DNA from: Kineococcus terrestris
Lineage (GTDB): Bacteria > Actinomycetota > Actinomycetes > Actinomycetales > Kineococcaceae
DNA length: 64,000 nt
Strand: one strand, 5' to 3'
Assembly (NCBI RefSeq): GCF_041020765.1
Contig: NZ_JBEUEJ010000013.1
Made by a program: the position numbers and the translations under genes. Below are positions 23,071 through 30,861 of the stretch, one piece after another (positions within the stretch are counted from its first letter, which is position 1; the number at the start of each line of letters is the position of its first letter). The notes under the pieces were generated by a model. That model ran no database searches. It was given only the letters and a program-made list of their open reading frames with translations, and was not told the origin of the DNA.

Positions 23071-23862
23071 ATGGACCTGGGGATCGCAGGACGCACCGCG
23101 CTCGTCACCGGCGCCGACTCCGGCATCGGCTGGTGCACGGCGAAGCTGCTGCTCGAGGAGGGCGCGCGCGTCGCCGTCACCGACGTGGACGCCGACCGGC
23201 TGCGCGCCGCGGCCGCCGACCTGCCCGGCGAGGTGGTCGCCGTGGCCGCCGACCTCACGGTCGCGGAGGACGTGCAGCGCCTGCACCGCGAGGTGACCGC
23301 CGCCGCCGGCGACCCCGACGTCCTCGTGCACGCCGCCGGGATCACCGGCGCGCAGGGCCTGTTCCACGAGGTCGACGAGGAGGGCTGGCGCAGCACCTTC
23401 GAGACCGACTTCTTCGCCGCCGTCCGCGTCGTGCGGGCGTTCCTGCCCGCGATGCGCTCGCGCGGGTGGGGCCGCGTCGTCCTGCTGGCCTCCGAGGACG
23501 CCGTGCAGCCCTACCCCGACGAGCTGCCGTACTGCGCCGCCAAGGCCGCTGTGCGCACGTTCGCCAAGGGGCTGTCGAAGACGTACGGCAGCGAGGGCGT
23601 GCTGGTGAACACCGTCTCGCCCGCGTTCATCGAGACGCCGATGACGGACGCGATGATGACGAAGCGGGCCGACGAGGAGGGGACGGACTTCGACGGGGCC
23701 GTCGCCGGGTTCCTGCGCGAGGAGCGCCCGTTCATCACCGCGGGCCGCCGCGGGCGCGCCGACGAGGTCGCGGCCGTCGTCGCGTTCCTGGCCTCCGAGC
23801 GGGCCAGCTTCGTCAACGGCAGCGACTACCGCGTCGACTCCGGCTCCGTCGCGACGGTGTAG
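23071..23862 (+). CDS. Short-chain dehydrogenase/reductase
   Basis: A 263-residue classical SDR. Cofactor loop TGADSGIGWCTAKLLLEEGA with VAVTDVDADRLRAAA points to NAD(H) preference (Asp at the end of beta-2). VLVHAAGITGAQG, VVLLASEDAVQPYPDELPYCAAKAAVRTFAKGL (Ser, Tyr, Lys) and VSPAFIETPMTDAMM follow; the catalytic region has ASEDAV where most have SSxxA. The tail AAVVAFLASERASFVNGSDYRVDSGSVATV is standard. It precedes an MFS transporter by 23 bases, so the pair may take up and oxidise one substrate. The substrate is not predictable. Confidence 0.85.
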   Translation: MDLGIAGRTALVTGADSGIGWCTAKLLLEEGARVAVTDVDADRLRAAAADLPGEVVAVAADLTVAEDVQRLHREVTAAAGDPDVLVHAAGITGAQGLFHEVDEEGWRSTFETDFFAAVRVVRAFLPAMRSRGWGRVVLLASEDAVQPYPDELPYCAAKAAVRTFAKGLSKTYGSEGVLVNTVSPAFIETPMTDAMMTKRADEEGTDFDGAVAGFLREERPFITAGRRGRADEVAAVVAFLASERASFVNGSDYRVDSGSVATV

Positions 23863-23873
23863 CGGGTCGTGGG

Positions 23874-23879
23874 TACCGT
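23874..23879 (+). promoter_or_regulatory. Candidate -10 (TACCGT), leaderless geometry
   Basis: TACCGT ends six bases before the GTG of the MFS gene at 23886. It overlaps the end of the 23-base gap after the SDR gene. Confidence 0.45.
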
Positions 23880-23885
23880 GCTGCG

Positions 23886-25223
23886 GTGCCGACCAGCCCG
23901 GGCCTGACGGCCTCCCAGCGCCTCGACGACCTGCCGTTCACCGGCAAGCACCGCAAGCTCCTCCTCGGCTCCGGGGTGGGCTGGGCGCTGGACGCCATGG
24001 ACGTCGGGCTCGTCGCCTACATCATGGTCGCCCTCACCGTGCAGTGGGGCCTGACGCCCGGGCAGCTGTCGCTGATCCCCGCGGTCGGGTTCGCGGGCAT
24101 GGCGATCGGCGCCAGCCTGGGGGGCCTGCTGGCCGACCGCATCGGCCGCCGCCAGGTGTTCGCCCTCACCCTGCTGGTGTACGGGCTGGCGACGGGGGCC
24201 GCGGCGCTGTCGTGGTCGGTGGCGGCGCTGCTGGTGTTCCGGTTCGTCATCGGCCTGGGCCTGGGCGCGGAACTGCCGGTGGCCTCCACCCTCGTCAGCG
24301 AGTTCGCGCCCAAGCGGATCCGCGGCCGCGTCGTCGTGGTCCTGGAGGCGTTCTGGGCCGTGGGCTGGACGCTGGCTGCGCTCATCGGCTACCTGCTCGT
24401 GCCCGCCTCCGACGACGGCTGGCGCTGGGCGCTGGCCGTCGGCGCCGCCCCCGCCGTGTACGCCGTGGTGGTGCGCCGCGGGCTGCCGGAGTCGGTGCGG
24501 TTCCTGCTGTCCAGGGGCCGCACCGAGGAGGCCGAGCGCGTCGTCCGCGAGTTCGAGGCCTCGGCCGGCCGGGAGCGCACGGGCGAGGTGCTCGTCGAGG
24601 AGGCGCCGCCCGCCGAGCGCGCGCGGATCTGGGCGCCCGGCCTGCGCGGGCGCACCGCGGCGCTGTGGGCGGTCTGGTTCTTCGTGAACTTCAGCTACTA
24701 CGGCGCGTTCACGTGGATCCCCAGCCTGCTGGTGGCCGACGGGTTCTCCGTCATCCGGTCGCTGGAGTTCACGCTCATCATCACGCTGGCGCAGCTGCCG
24801 GGGTACGCGCTGGCCGCCTGGCTCATCGAGGCGTGGGGCCGGCGCAGCACCCTGGCGACGTTCCTCGTCGGGTCCGCGGTGGCCGCGCTGGCCTACGCCA
24901 ACGCCGGCACGGGCGGGCAGATCCTCGCCGCGGGCATGCTGCTGTCGTTCTTTAACCTCGGGGCGTGGGGCGCGCTGTACGCGGTGACGCCCGAGGTGTA
25001 CCCGACCGCCGTGCGCGGGCGCGGTGCCGGCTCGGCCGCCGGGTTCGGGCGGATCGCCTCCATCCTCGCGCCGCTGAGCGTGCCGCTCCTGCTGAGCACC
25101 GGGGGCAGCGCTCTGGTGTTCGTCGTCTTCGGCGTCGCGTTCGTGCTCGCGGCCGCCGCGTCGCTCGCCCTCCCCGAGATGCGCGGCGCCGCCCTCGACG
25201 AGGAACCCGTCCCCGCCCGCTGA
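23886..25223 (+). CDS. MFS transporter of the sugar/organic acid (SP or AAHS-like) type
   Basis: A 445-residue, 12-helix major facilitator. The signatures are GWALDAMDVGLVAYIM in helix 1, GGLLADRIGRRQVF in the loop between helices 2 and 3, RFVIGLGLGAELPVASTLVSEFAPKRIRGR in helix 4 and the following loop, and a shorter repeat AWLIEAWGRRSTLATF in the second half. GALYAVTPEVYPTAVRGRGAG is typical of the NiaP/MucK/sugar porter-like group that carries aromatic acids, nicotinate or sugars with protons. The neighbouring SDR suggests an alcohol, sugar or polyol-derived substrate, but this is weak. GTG start preceded by a -10-like TACCGT. Confidence 0.85.
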   Translation: MPTSPGLTASQRLDDLPFTGKHRKLLLGSGVGWALDAMDVGLVAYIMVALTVQWGLTPGQLSLIPAVGFAGMAIGASLGGLLADRIGRRQVFALTLLVYGLATGAAALSWSVAALLVFRFVIGLGLGAELPVASTLVSEFAPKRIRGRVVVVLEAFWAVGWTLAALIGYLLVPASDDGWRWALAVGAAPAVYAVVVRRGLPESVRFLLSRGRTEEAERVVREFEASAGRERTGEVLVEEAPPAERARIWAPGLRGRTAALWAVWFFVNFSYYGAFTWIPSLLVADGFSVIRSLEFTLIITLAQLPGYALAAWLIEAWGRRSTLATFLVGSAVAALAYANAGTGGQILAAGMLLSFFNLGAWGALYAVTPEVYPTAVRGRGAGSAAGFGRIASILAPLSVPLLLSTGGSALVFVVFGVAFVLAAAASLALPEMRGAALDEEPVPAR

Positions 25224-25253
25224 GGAGGGCCCGGACCCGTCGCGGGCGGGACG

Positions 25254-25898
25254 TCACCAGCCGCGCTCGCGCCAGGCCGCCAGCTGCGGCCGCTGCTCGC
25301 CCAGCGTCGTCGGCGCCCCGTGCCCGGGGTGCACGACCGCCTCGTCGGGCAGCGGCCCGAACAGCCGCTCCTCCACGTCGTCCAGCAGCGAGGTGAACCG
25401 GGCCGGGTCCCCGCCGGTGTTCCCGACGCCGCCGGGGAACAGCGAGTCGCCCGTCCACACGTGCGGCGCCTCGCCGGCCGTGCGCAGCACCAGCGCCACC
25501 GAGCCGGCGGTGTGCCCGCGCAGGTGCACCACGTGCAGGCGCAGGGCGCCGACCGCGACGACGTCGCCGTGCGCCAGGCGCCGGTCCACCCGCGCCGGCA
25601 GGTGGGCGGCGTCGGCGGCGCCGGCCAGGGACCGCGCGCCGGTGGCGCTCAGCACGTCGGCCAGCGCGCCGACGTGGTCGTGGTGGCGGTGCGTGGTGAC
25701 GACCGCGTCCAGGCGCCCGGCGGGGTTCCCGGCGCGCACCAGCTCCAGCAGGGCGGGGGCCTCGGCCGCGGCGTCCACGAGCAGCTGCGCGCCCGTGGCG
25801 CGGCACGTCACCAGGTAGCTGACGTTGTCCATCCCCCCGACGTGCCGCTCGCGCAGCTCGGCGGTCGTGGTGCGGGTCGGGGCGCCGGTGGTCGTCAC
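25254..25898 (-). CDS. MBL-fold metallo-hydrolase (glyoxalase II-like)
   Basis: A 214-residue metallo-beta-lactamase fold protein. Metal ligands are visible: THRHHDHVGAL (HxHxDH), VHLRGHTAGSVALVL (His), VWTGDSLFPGGVG (Asp) and VVHPGHGAPTTL (final His). The small size and GHTAGS/GDSLF motifs fit the glyoxalase II-like/thioesterase group. The N-terminus ERHVGGMDNVSYLVTCRATGAQLLVDAA is normal for the family. The GTG start overlaps the stop of the upstream small membrane protein by four bases. The natural thioester is unknown. Confidence 0.88.
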   Translation of the reverse strand: MTTTGAPTRTTTAELRERHVGGMDNVSYLVTCRATGAQLLVDAAAEAPALLELVRAGNPAGRLDAVVTTHRHHDHVGALADVLSATGARSLAGAADAAHLPARVDRRLAHGDVVAVGALRLHVVHLRGHTAGSVALVLRTAGEAPHVWTGDSLFPGGVGNTGGDPARFTSLLDDVEERLFGPLPDEAVVHPGHGAPTTLGEQRPQLAAWRERGW

Positions 25899-26155
25899 GC
25901 GGCCTCGCGGCCGCGGGCCGCGCCCTCCTGCGGGGCGCGCACGCCGTCGCGCAGGTCGACGACGGCCGGGACGGGGCGCACGGAGCGGCGGGCCGCGCGG
26001 CGGCGCACGAACGCGACGGCGAAGGCGAGGGTCACGACCGCGTAGAAGGCGGCGCGGGCGGTCTCGGCGTCGAGGGCGAAACCCACCGTCAGCAGCGCGC
26101 ACCCGGTGGCGCCGATGACGTGGACGAGGTCCATGAAGGACGTCCACACGTTCAC
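25895..26155 (-). CDS. Small two-helix membrane protein
   Basis: An 86-residue protein from GTG 26155 (an ATG lies at 26134). Two hydrophobic helices at about 9-26 (DLVHVIGATGCALLTVGFAL) and 31-47 (AAFYAVVTLAFAVAFV) are followed by RRRAARRSVR and a polar tail. It is translationally coupled to the MBL hydrolase through GTGA. No family recognised. Confidence 0.55.
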   Translation of the reverse strand: MNVWTSFMDLVHVIGATGCALLTVGFALDAETARAAFYAVVTLAFAVAFVRRRAARRSVRPVPAVVDLRDGVRAPQEGAARGREAA

Positions 26156-26349
26156 CGAGCCATGGTGGCTCCGCGTGACGGCATCCGCACGACGGAGGGC
26201 GTCCGGCCACCAGGGAGGCCCACGACTGGTCACCGTGCGTGCACGAGCGTGGCTCGCCGTCGCCGCGCGCCGCTTGTGGCGCGACCGCCGGAGGCGCACC
26301 ATCGAGGCCGGGGCGGGACGACCCGCCGGACCGCGAGGAGGCGGTGGCC

Positions 26350-27129
26350 GTGGACGGACGGGTGGACGCTCGGCAGGACGGGCGCGGGGAGGACGAGCAC
26401 CTGCGCGGGCCCTCCCGCACGGTCGTCGGCTTCTCCGGGTCCGGCGCCTCCCGGCGGGCCCTGCGCTGGGCCCTGCTGGACGCCGCGGCGACGGGCGCCC
26501 TCGTGCACGTCGTCGCCGTGGACCCCCCGCACGGCCCGCCCCCCGTCTCCGGTCCCGCCCGCCCGCCGCTGCCCTCGCAGCAGCTGGCCGAGTGCCTGGC
26601 CGACGAGCGCGAGCACCTGCCCGGCCGGGCGCCGGAGGTGACCACGGCCGTCGTCACCGGCACCGCGTCCACCAACCTGCTCGTCGCCGCCGCCTGCGCC
26701 GACCTGCTGGTGCTCGGGTGCGGGCGCCGCGTCGGCCCGCACGGGCCCGGTGACGGGCACGTGCTGCGCGAGGTCCTGCCGCACGCGCCCGTCCCGCTGG
26801 TGCTCGTGGGGCCCGGCGCCGTGCTCGCGCCGGCGCGCCGCCTCGTCGTCGTGCCCGCCGCGGACGCGACCGGCGAGCAGGCCTGCGCCGGGTGGGCCGC
26901 CCGGCGCGCGGCCAGGGGCGGGGTGCGCTCGCGGACGGTGCACCGCGGGCCCGCGCGCGAGGGGCTGCCGGCGGCCACGGGCGTCGGCGACCTCGTGGTG
27001 TGCGACCCCGGCGGGCTGGCCGGGGTGCCGCTGCGCACGCTGCGCGCGCCCGTGGTGGTCGTCCCGCCCGCCGCCCGCCGGGTCGTCCTGCCGGACACCG
27101 GCGCCCGGGTGCCGGTGGGCCGGCGCTGA
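26350..27129 (+). CDS. Universal stress protein-like, two-domain
   Basis: A 259-residue protein with a recognisable N-terminal USP domain: TVVGFSGSGASRRALRWALLDAAATGALVHVVAVDPP, then ADLLVLGCGRRVGPHGPGDGHVLREVLPHAPVPLVLVGPG, which parallels the GxRGxGxxxxxxLGSVSxxVxxxaxxPVxvV ATP-binding pattern though the central Gly-Ser elements are altered. The second half is a shortened, degenerate USP-like repeat (RRLVVVPAADATGEQACAGWAARRAARGG ... VVVVPPAARR). Such proteins respond to stress or nucleotide levels. GTG chosen because GAGGAG lies nine bases upstream. The stop nearly meets the opposing gene. Confidence 0.68.
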   Translation: MDGRVDARQDGRGEDEHLRGPSRTVVGFSGSGASRRALRWALLDAAATGALVHVVAVDPPHGPPPVSGPARPPLPSQQLAECLADEREHLPGRAPEVTTAVVTGTASTNLLVAAACADLLVLGCGRRVGPHGPGDGHVLREVLPHAPVPLVLVGPGAVLAPARRLVVVPAADATGEQACAGWAARRAARGGVRSRTVHRGPAREGLPAATGVGDLVVCDPGGLAGVPLRTLRAPVVVVPPAARRVVLPDTGARVPVGRR

Positions 27130-27132
27130 GCC

Positions 27133-27471
27133 TCAGCGGCGCGGCCCGCCGGTGGGGCGCAGGTGCTGCGCGGCCACCCAGGTGTCCACCAGCACGGGCC
27201 GCTGCTCCTCGTCGAGCAGCACGTAGGCGACCCGGCCCAGCCAGCCCGTCCCGTCGCGCCGCCAGGCCAGCAGCAGCCCGGGGAACGGGCCCGGGTCCTC
27301 CGGCGGGCCCTGCACCCAGCAGTGCCGGCCCCCGGGGCGTTCCAGCACCGGCGCGGCCGGCGGGGGAGCGGCCGCGGGGGCCGGCGGGTCGGCGAAGGGC
27401 GAGGGCTCCCCGCGCCGGCGGGCCTCCTCGTAGCGGCGCTGGTACGCCGCGCTCCACCCCCCGCCCGCCAC
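27133..27471 (-). CDS. Conserved hypothetical protein
   Basis: A 112-residue protein. It has a charged helical start (WSAAYQRRYEEARRRGEPSPFADPP), a Pro/Ala linker and a compact beta domain (RHCWVQGPPEDPGPFPGLLLAWRRDGTGWLGRVAYVLLDEEQRPVLVDTWVAAQHLRP). The WxxGWxGRVAYV ... WVxAxxLRP pattern is seen in small actinobacterial proteins of unknown role. No membrane or enzyme motif. Convergent with the USP-like gene with only three bases between their stops, which sit in a short palindrome (CGCTGAG-C-CTCAGCG). Confidence 0.6.
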   Translation of the reverse strand: MAGGGWSAAYQRRYEEARRRGEPSPFADPPAPAAAPPPAAPVLERPGGRHCWVQGPPEDPGPFPGLLLAWRRDGTGWLGRVAYVLLDEEQRPVLVDTWVAAQHLRPTGGPRR

Positions 27472-27553
27472 CGGGCCAGGATGGCACGAGGTCGAACACG
27501 TGTTCGAGACGAGGGGCGGTCGCCCGGCGCGCGCGGGGCGGGGACGCGTCGAG

Positions 27554-27559
27554 TAGGTT
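27554..27559 (+). promoter_or_regulatory. Candidate -10 (TAGGTT) upstream of the GAF-ANTAR pair
   Basis: TAGGTT lies 56 bases before the GTG at 27616. This gives a leader of about 50 bases that carries the AGGAGG ribosome binding site (27602-27607). Confidence 0.4.
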
Positions 27560-27615
27560 CGGTCACCGCCACGGTTCAAGCTCGAGCCCCGGCGTCCGTG
27601 CAGGAGGCACTGACC

Positions 27616-28404
27616 GTGGACCCGCTCCCCCCCACCCTCGACCGGCTCGCCGCAGCCGTCCGGCGGTTGCGCGAGGACGCGGGTGACGCCGTCGACCAGC
27701 GGCACCTGCTGCGGTCGGTGGTCCGCGAGGCGGTGGCGGGCCTGCACGGCGTGGACCGCGCCAGCGTCGTCCTGCGGCAGGGGCGGCGCACGTGGACCGC
27801 CGCCGCCACCGACGAGCGCGCCGCCGCCCTCGACGACGTCCAGCTCGTAGCTGGGCAGGGACCGGGTCCGGCCGTCCTGGACGGCGCCGGCCCCGTCGTC
27901 GCGCTCCACCTGACCTCCGACGAGCGCTGGCCCGCGCTGGCCGCCCGGGGTCTGCCGCTGGTCGGCGTCGTCGCCGTCCCGCTGGCCGTGGAGGCCGAGC
28001 ACGGCCCCGCGGTCGGCTGCCTCACCCTCTACGCCGGTGCGCCGCGCGCGCTGGACGCCGGCGCCGTCGTCCGCGCCGAGCTGCTCGCCGACCACGCGGC
28101 CCTGGCGCTGGCCGCCGTCGCGCACCGGGTGCGCGCGCGCAACCTGGAGGAGGCGCTGGCCTCCAACCGGGACATCGGGGCCGCCGCCGGGGTGCTCATG
28201 GCGCTGGAGCGCATCACCCGCGACGAGGCCCTGGCGCGGATGCGCCGGGCCAGCCAGGACGGCAACCGCAAGATGCGCGACGTGGCGGTGCAGGTGCTGG
28301 ACACCGGCGTCCTGGAGGCGCCGGTCCCCGCCGACCGCACCGGGGCTGGCCCGCGGCGGCCGCGGGGAGGAGCATCGCCGGATGGACACCGCGCCGGCCG
28401 CTGA
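27616..28404 (+). CDS. GAF-ANTAR domain regulator 1
   Basis: A 262-residue signalling protein. A GAF-type sensor domain (about 20-170; LLRSVVREAVAGLHGVDRASVVLRQGRRTWTAAATDE ... GQGPGPAVLDGAG ... VVAVPLAVEAEHGPAVGCLTLYA) is followed by a C-terminal ANTAR helical bundle (ASNRDIGAAAGVLMALERITRDEALARMRRASQDGNRKMRDVAVQVLDTG). ANTAR proteins bind paired RNA hairpins and prevent termination. GTG start behind AGGAGG with an eight-base spacer. It overlaps the next GAF-ANTAR gene by 23 bases, suggesting coexpression and perhaps a heteromer. The RNA target and GAF ligand are unknown. Confidence 0.85.
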   Translation: MDPLPPTLDRLAAAVRRLREDAGDAVDQRHLLRSVVREAVAGLHGVDRASVVLRQGRRTWTAAATDERAAALDDVQLVAGQGPGPAVLDGAGPVVALHLTSDERWPALAARGLPLVGVVAVPLAVEAEHGPAVGCLTLYAGAPRALDAGAVVRAELLADHAALALAAVAHRVRARNLEEALASNRDIGAAAGVLMALERITRDEALARMRRASQDGNRKMRDVAVQVLDTGVLEAPVPADRTGAGPRRPRGGASPDGHRAGR

Positions 28405-29092
28405 CGGCACCACGACCGGGGCGGTCGCCCGGCGCCTGGCGGAGCTCGCCCGCGAGCTGCAGCGGGAGGAGGACCCGCAGCAGGTGATGCAGCGCATCGT
28501 GGAGCAGGCGGTGCAGACCGTCCCGGGCGCCGAGCACGGCTCGATCAGCCTGGTGCGCGACCGGCGCGACGTGCAGTCCGCGGCCGCCACCTCCGACGTG
28601 GCGCGCCGCTTCGACCGCGCGCAGCAGGAACTGTCCCAGGGGCCGTGCGTGGACGCCATGTACCAGGAGGAGACCGTCCTCGTCGACGACCTGCGCGCCG
28701 AGGAGCGCTGGCCGGACCTGGCCGCGCGCGCCGACGACCTCGGGGTGCGCAGCCTGGCGTGCTTCCAGCTGTTCGTCGACGGCGGGACGCTCGGCGGGCT
28801 GAACCTCATGGCCTCGCGGCCGGCGGCCGTGGGCGAGGGCGTGCGCGAGGTCGGCGGCCTGTTCGCCGCGCACGCGGCCATCGCCCTGGCGGACGCGCAG
28901 AAGCTGGAGCACCTGCACACCGCCCTCGTGCACCGCGACGTCATCGGGCAGGCCAAGGGCATCCTCATGGAGCGGTTCAAGCTCTCCGCGGACCAGGCGT
29001 TCGCGCTGCTGGTCAAGGTCAGCCAGGACCGCAACCGGAAGCTGCACGCCGTCGCCGAGGAGCTGGCCCGCACCGGCAGCCTGCACCGCTGA
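28382..29092 (+). CDS. GAF-ANTAR domain regulator 2
   Basis: A 236-residue paralogue of the preceding gene with better conserved domains. The GAF part reads VEQAVQTVPGAEHGSISLVRDRRDVQSAAATSDVARRFDRAQQELSQGPCVDAMYQEETVLVDDLRAEERWPDLA, a form common in mycobacterial and Streptomyces GAF-ANTAR proteins. The ANTAR part is LVHRDVIGQAKGILMERFKLSADQAFALLVKVSQDRNRKLHAVAEELARTG, with the AKGILMER core. The single Cys in GPCVDA is a possible redox or ligand residue. ATG start overlaps the previous gene by 23 bases. Confidence 0.92.
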   Translation: MDTAPAADGTTTGAVARRLAELARELQREEDPQQVMQRIVEQAVQTVPGAEHGSISLVRDRRDVQSAAATSDVARRFDRAQQELSQGPCVDAMYQEETVLVDDLRAEERWPDLAARADDLGVRSLACFQLFVDGGTLGGLNLMASRPAAVGEGVREVGGLFAAHAAIALADAQKLEHLHTALVHRDVIGQAKGILMERFKLSADQAFALLVKVSQDRNRKLHAVAEELARTGSLHR

Positions 29093-29146
29093 GGTCCCGC
29101 GCCGCCGGGGCCCCGCGCGCCTGGTCAGGACGCGCTGCACCGCGCT

Positions 29147-29152
29147 ACGGTG
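29147..29152 (+). promoter_or_regulatory. Candidate -10 (TACGGT) of the STAS gene
   Basis: TACGGT at this position would start a transcript near 29160, about 70 bases before the GTG at 29229. The leader contains ACGGAGGG as an RBS. Confidence 0.35.
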
Positions 29153-29228
29153 AGTGGCAGGTCGAGCACCCTGCCTGCCCGTGCGGCGGTGCACCGAGGT
29201 GACCGCCCCCGACGGAGGGCGAGAGCCC

Positions 29229-29636
29229 GTGACGACGCACCCCGGCCCCCGCGCCTGCACCCCCACCACCTGCCACCTGGGCGTGGACGTCCACGCCGAC
29301 GGCACGACCACGACCGTCCGGCTCGACGGCGAGCTGGAGCTGACGACCGCCGAGGTGCTGCTCGGCGTGGTCGACGGCGTCCTGCGCCGGCCGGCGTCCG
29401 GCCCGGACGCCCCCGCCCGCGTCGTGGTCGACGCCCGCGACCTGTCGTTCTGCGACGTCACGGGCCTGAACGCCCTGCTGGAGGCGCAGCGGCGCGCCGC
29501 CCGCAGCGGCGGCCACCTGCACCTGCGCACCGTCCGCCCGTTCCTGCGGCACGTCATCGCCGCCACCGGCTGCGACTGCCTCCTGGACGGCGGCCCCGCC
29601 CGCGGTCCCGGCACCCCGCGCGGCACCGCCGGCTGA
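29229..29636 (+). CDS. STAS domain protein (anti-sigma factor antagonist type)
   Basis: A 135-residue STAS protein. GVDVHADGTTTTVRLDGELELTTAEVLLGVVDGVL starts the fold and VVVDARDLSFCDVTGLNALLEAQRRAARSGGHLHL contains the usual phosphorylatable position, here in the FCDVTGLNAL loop (family FxDSxGL); the residue is Thr rather than Ser. The end (HVIAATGCDCLL) replaces the typical L-x-x-x-G-L-D. In partner switching, such proteins bind anti-sigma kinases; no RsbW-type kinase lies in the window. GTG with GGAGGG upstream is chosen over a GTG at 29154. Confidence 0.83.
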   Translation: MTTHPGPRACTPTTCHLGVDVHADGTTTTVRLDGELELTTAEVLLGVVDGVLRRPASGPDAPARVVVDARDLSFCDVTGLNALLEAQRRAARSGGHLHLRTVRPFLRHVIAATGCDCLLDGGPARGPGTPRGTAG

Positions 29637-29657
29637 CCCGGCTGCGACGATCGGCCG

Positions 29658-30845
29658 GTGGCCCCCGACCAGCGGCCGCCGTGGCGGGCGCTCGCGGCGG
29701 TGTACGCCCCCGCGGGCCTGTACAGCGTCAGCCAGGGCGCCCTGCTGCCCGTCCTGCCGTTCACCGCGCGCGGGCTGGGCGCCTCCGTGGGCCTGGCCGC
29801 CGTCGTCGTCGCGCTGCTGGGCGTCGGCCAGGTCGCCGGGGCGCTGCCCGCCGGGGCGCTCGTGGCGCGGGTGGGCGAGCGCCGGGCCATGCTCACCGCG
29901 GGCGCGGCCACCGCGGTCGCGCTGGCCGCCACCGCGCTGGCGCCGACCGTCCCCGCGCTCGTGGTCGCCGTCCTGCTGCTGGGCGCGGCCGGTGCGGTGT
30001 GGGGGCTGGCCCGCCAGTCGTACCTGACGGCCGCGGCGCCGCCGCGGCTGCGGGCGCGGGCCCTGTCCACGCTGGGCGGGGTGGGCCGCGCCGGGTTGTT
30101 CGCCGGCCCCTTCGCGGGCGCGGGCGGGACGGCCGCGGCCGGGCCCGCCGGCGCGTACGCGGTGGGCGCGCTGGCCGTGGTGGCGGCGTGCGCGGTGCTG
30201 CTGGCCCTGCCCGAGCCGCCGCTGCCCGTCCCGCCGCCCGGCGCGGCGGGAGCGGCGGACGCCCGGCCGGTGACGCTGCGCGCGGTGGTGCGCGAGCACG
30301 CCCGGGTGCTGGCGACCCTGGGCGTGGCGGCGCTGTGCGTGCAGGCGGCCCGGCAGTCCCGGCAGACGGTGCTGCCCCTGTGGTGCGAGCACATCGGGCT
30401 GGACGCGACCGCCACGAGCCTCGTCGTGGGCGTCTCCGGCGGTGTGGACCTGCTGCTGTTCTACCCGGCCGGCTCGGTGATGGACCGCTTCGGCCGGGTC
30501 GCGGTCGCCGTCCCGTCGATGAGCGTGCTGGGGCTCGCGCACGCGTTCCTGCCGCTGGCCGGCAGCGCCTCCTCCGTGGTCCTCGTGGGCGTCGTCATGG
30601 GACTGGGCAACGGGATGAGCGCGGGGCTGGTGATGACCCTGGGGGCGGACGCCGCCCCGCCGGGGGCGCGGGCGCAGTTCCTCGGCGCGTGGCGGCTGGT
30701 CACCGACGCCGGGGTGGCGGCGGGCCCGCTGCTGGTGGGGGCGCTGGCGGGGGCTGCGGGGCTGGCCCTGGCCTCGGGCGGGGTGGCCGCGCTGGCGTGG
30801 GCCGCGGCGGCGGGGCTGGGGGTGTTCACGCCCCGCCGCCGGTGA
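29658..30845 (+). CDS. MFS transporter, DHA1-like (drug/metabolite efflux)
   Basis: A 395-residue, 12-helix MFS protein. Loop 2-3 reads GALVARVGERRAMLTAG and helix 5 resembles motif C only weakly (SYLTAAAPPRLRARALSTLGGVGRAGLFAGPFAGAGG). VVGVSGGVDLLLFYPAGSVMDRFGRVAVAVPSM is the second-half loop. This resembles efflux transporters in the DHA1 set annotated as drug or sugar efflux. GTG start with GACGAT ending six bases upstream. No regulator is adjacent and the substrate is unknown. Confidence 0.82.
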   Translation: MAPDQRPPWRALAAVYAPAGLYSVSQGALLPVLPFTARGLGASVGLAAVVVALLGVGQVAGALPAGALVARVGERRAMLTAGAATAVALAATALAPTVPALVVAVLLLGAAGAVWGLARQSYLTAAAPPRLRARALSTLGGVGRAGLFAGPFAGAGGTAAAGPAGAYAVGALAVVAACAVLLALPEPPLPVPPPGAAGAADARPVTLRAVVREHARVLATLGVAALCVQAARQSRQTVLPLWCEHIGLDATATSLVVGVSGGVDLLLFYPAGSVMDRFGRVAVAVPSMSVLGLAHAFLPLAGSASSVVLVGVVMGLGNGMSAGLVMTLGADAAPPGARAQFLGAWRLVTDAGVAAGPLLVGALAGAAGLALASGGVAALAWAAAAGLGVFTPRRR

Positions 30846-30861
30846 GACCCAGCGGTCCGGC

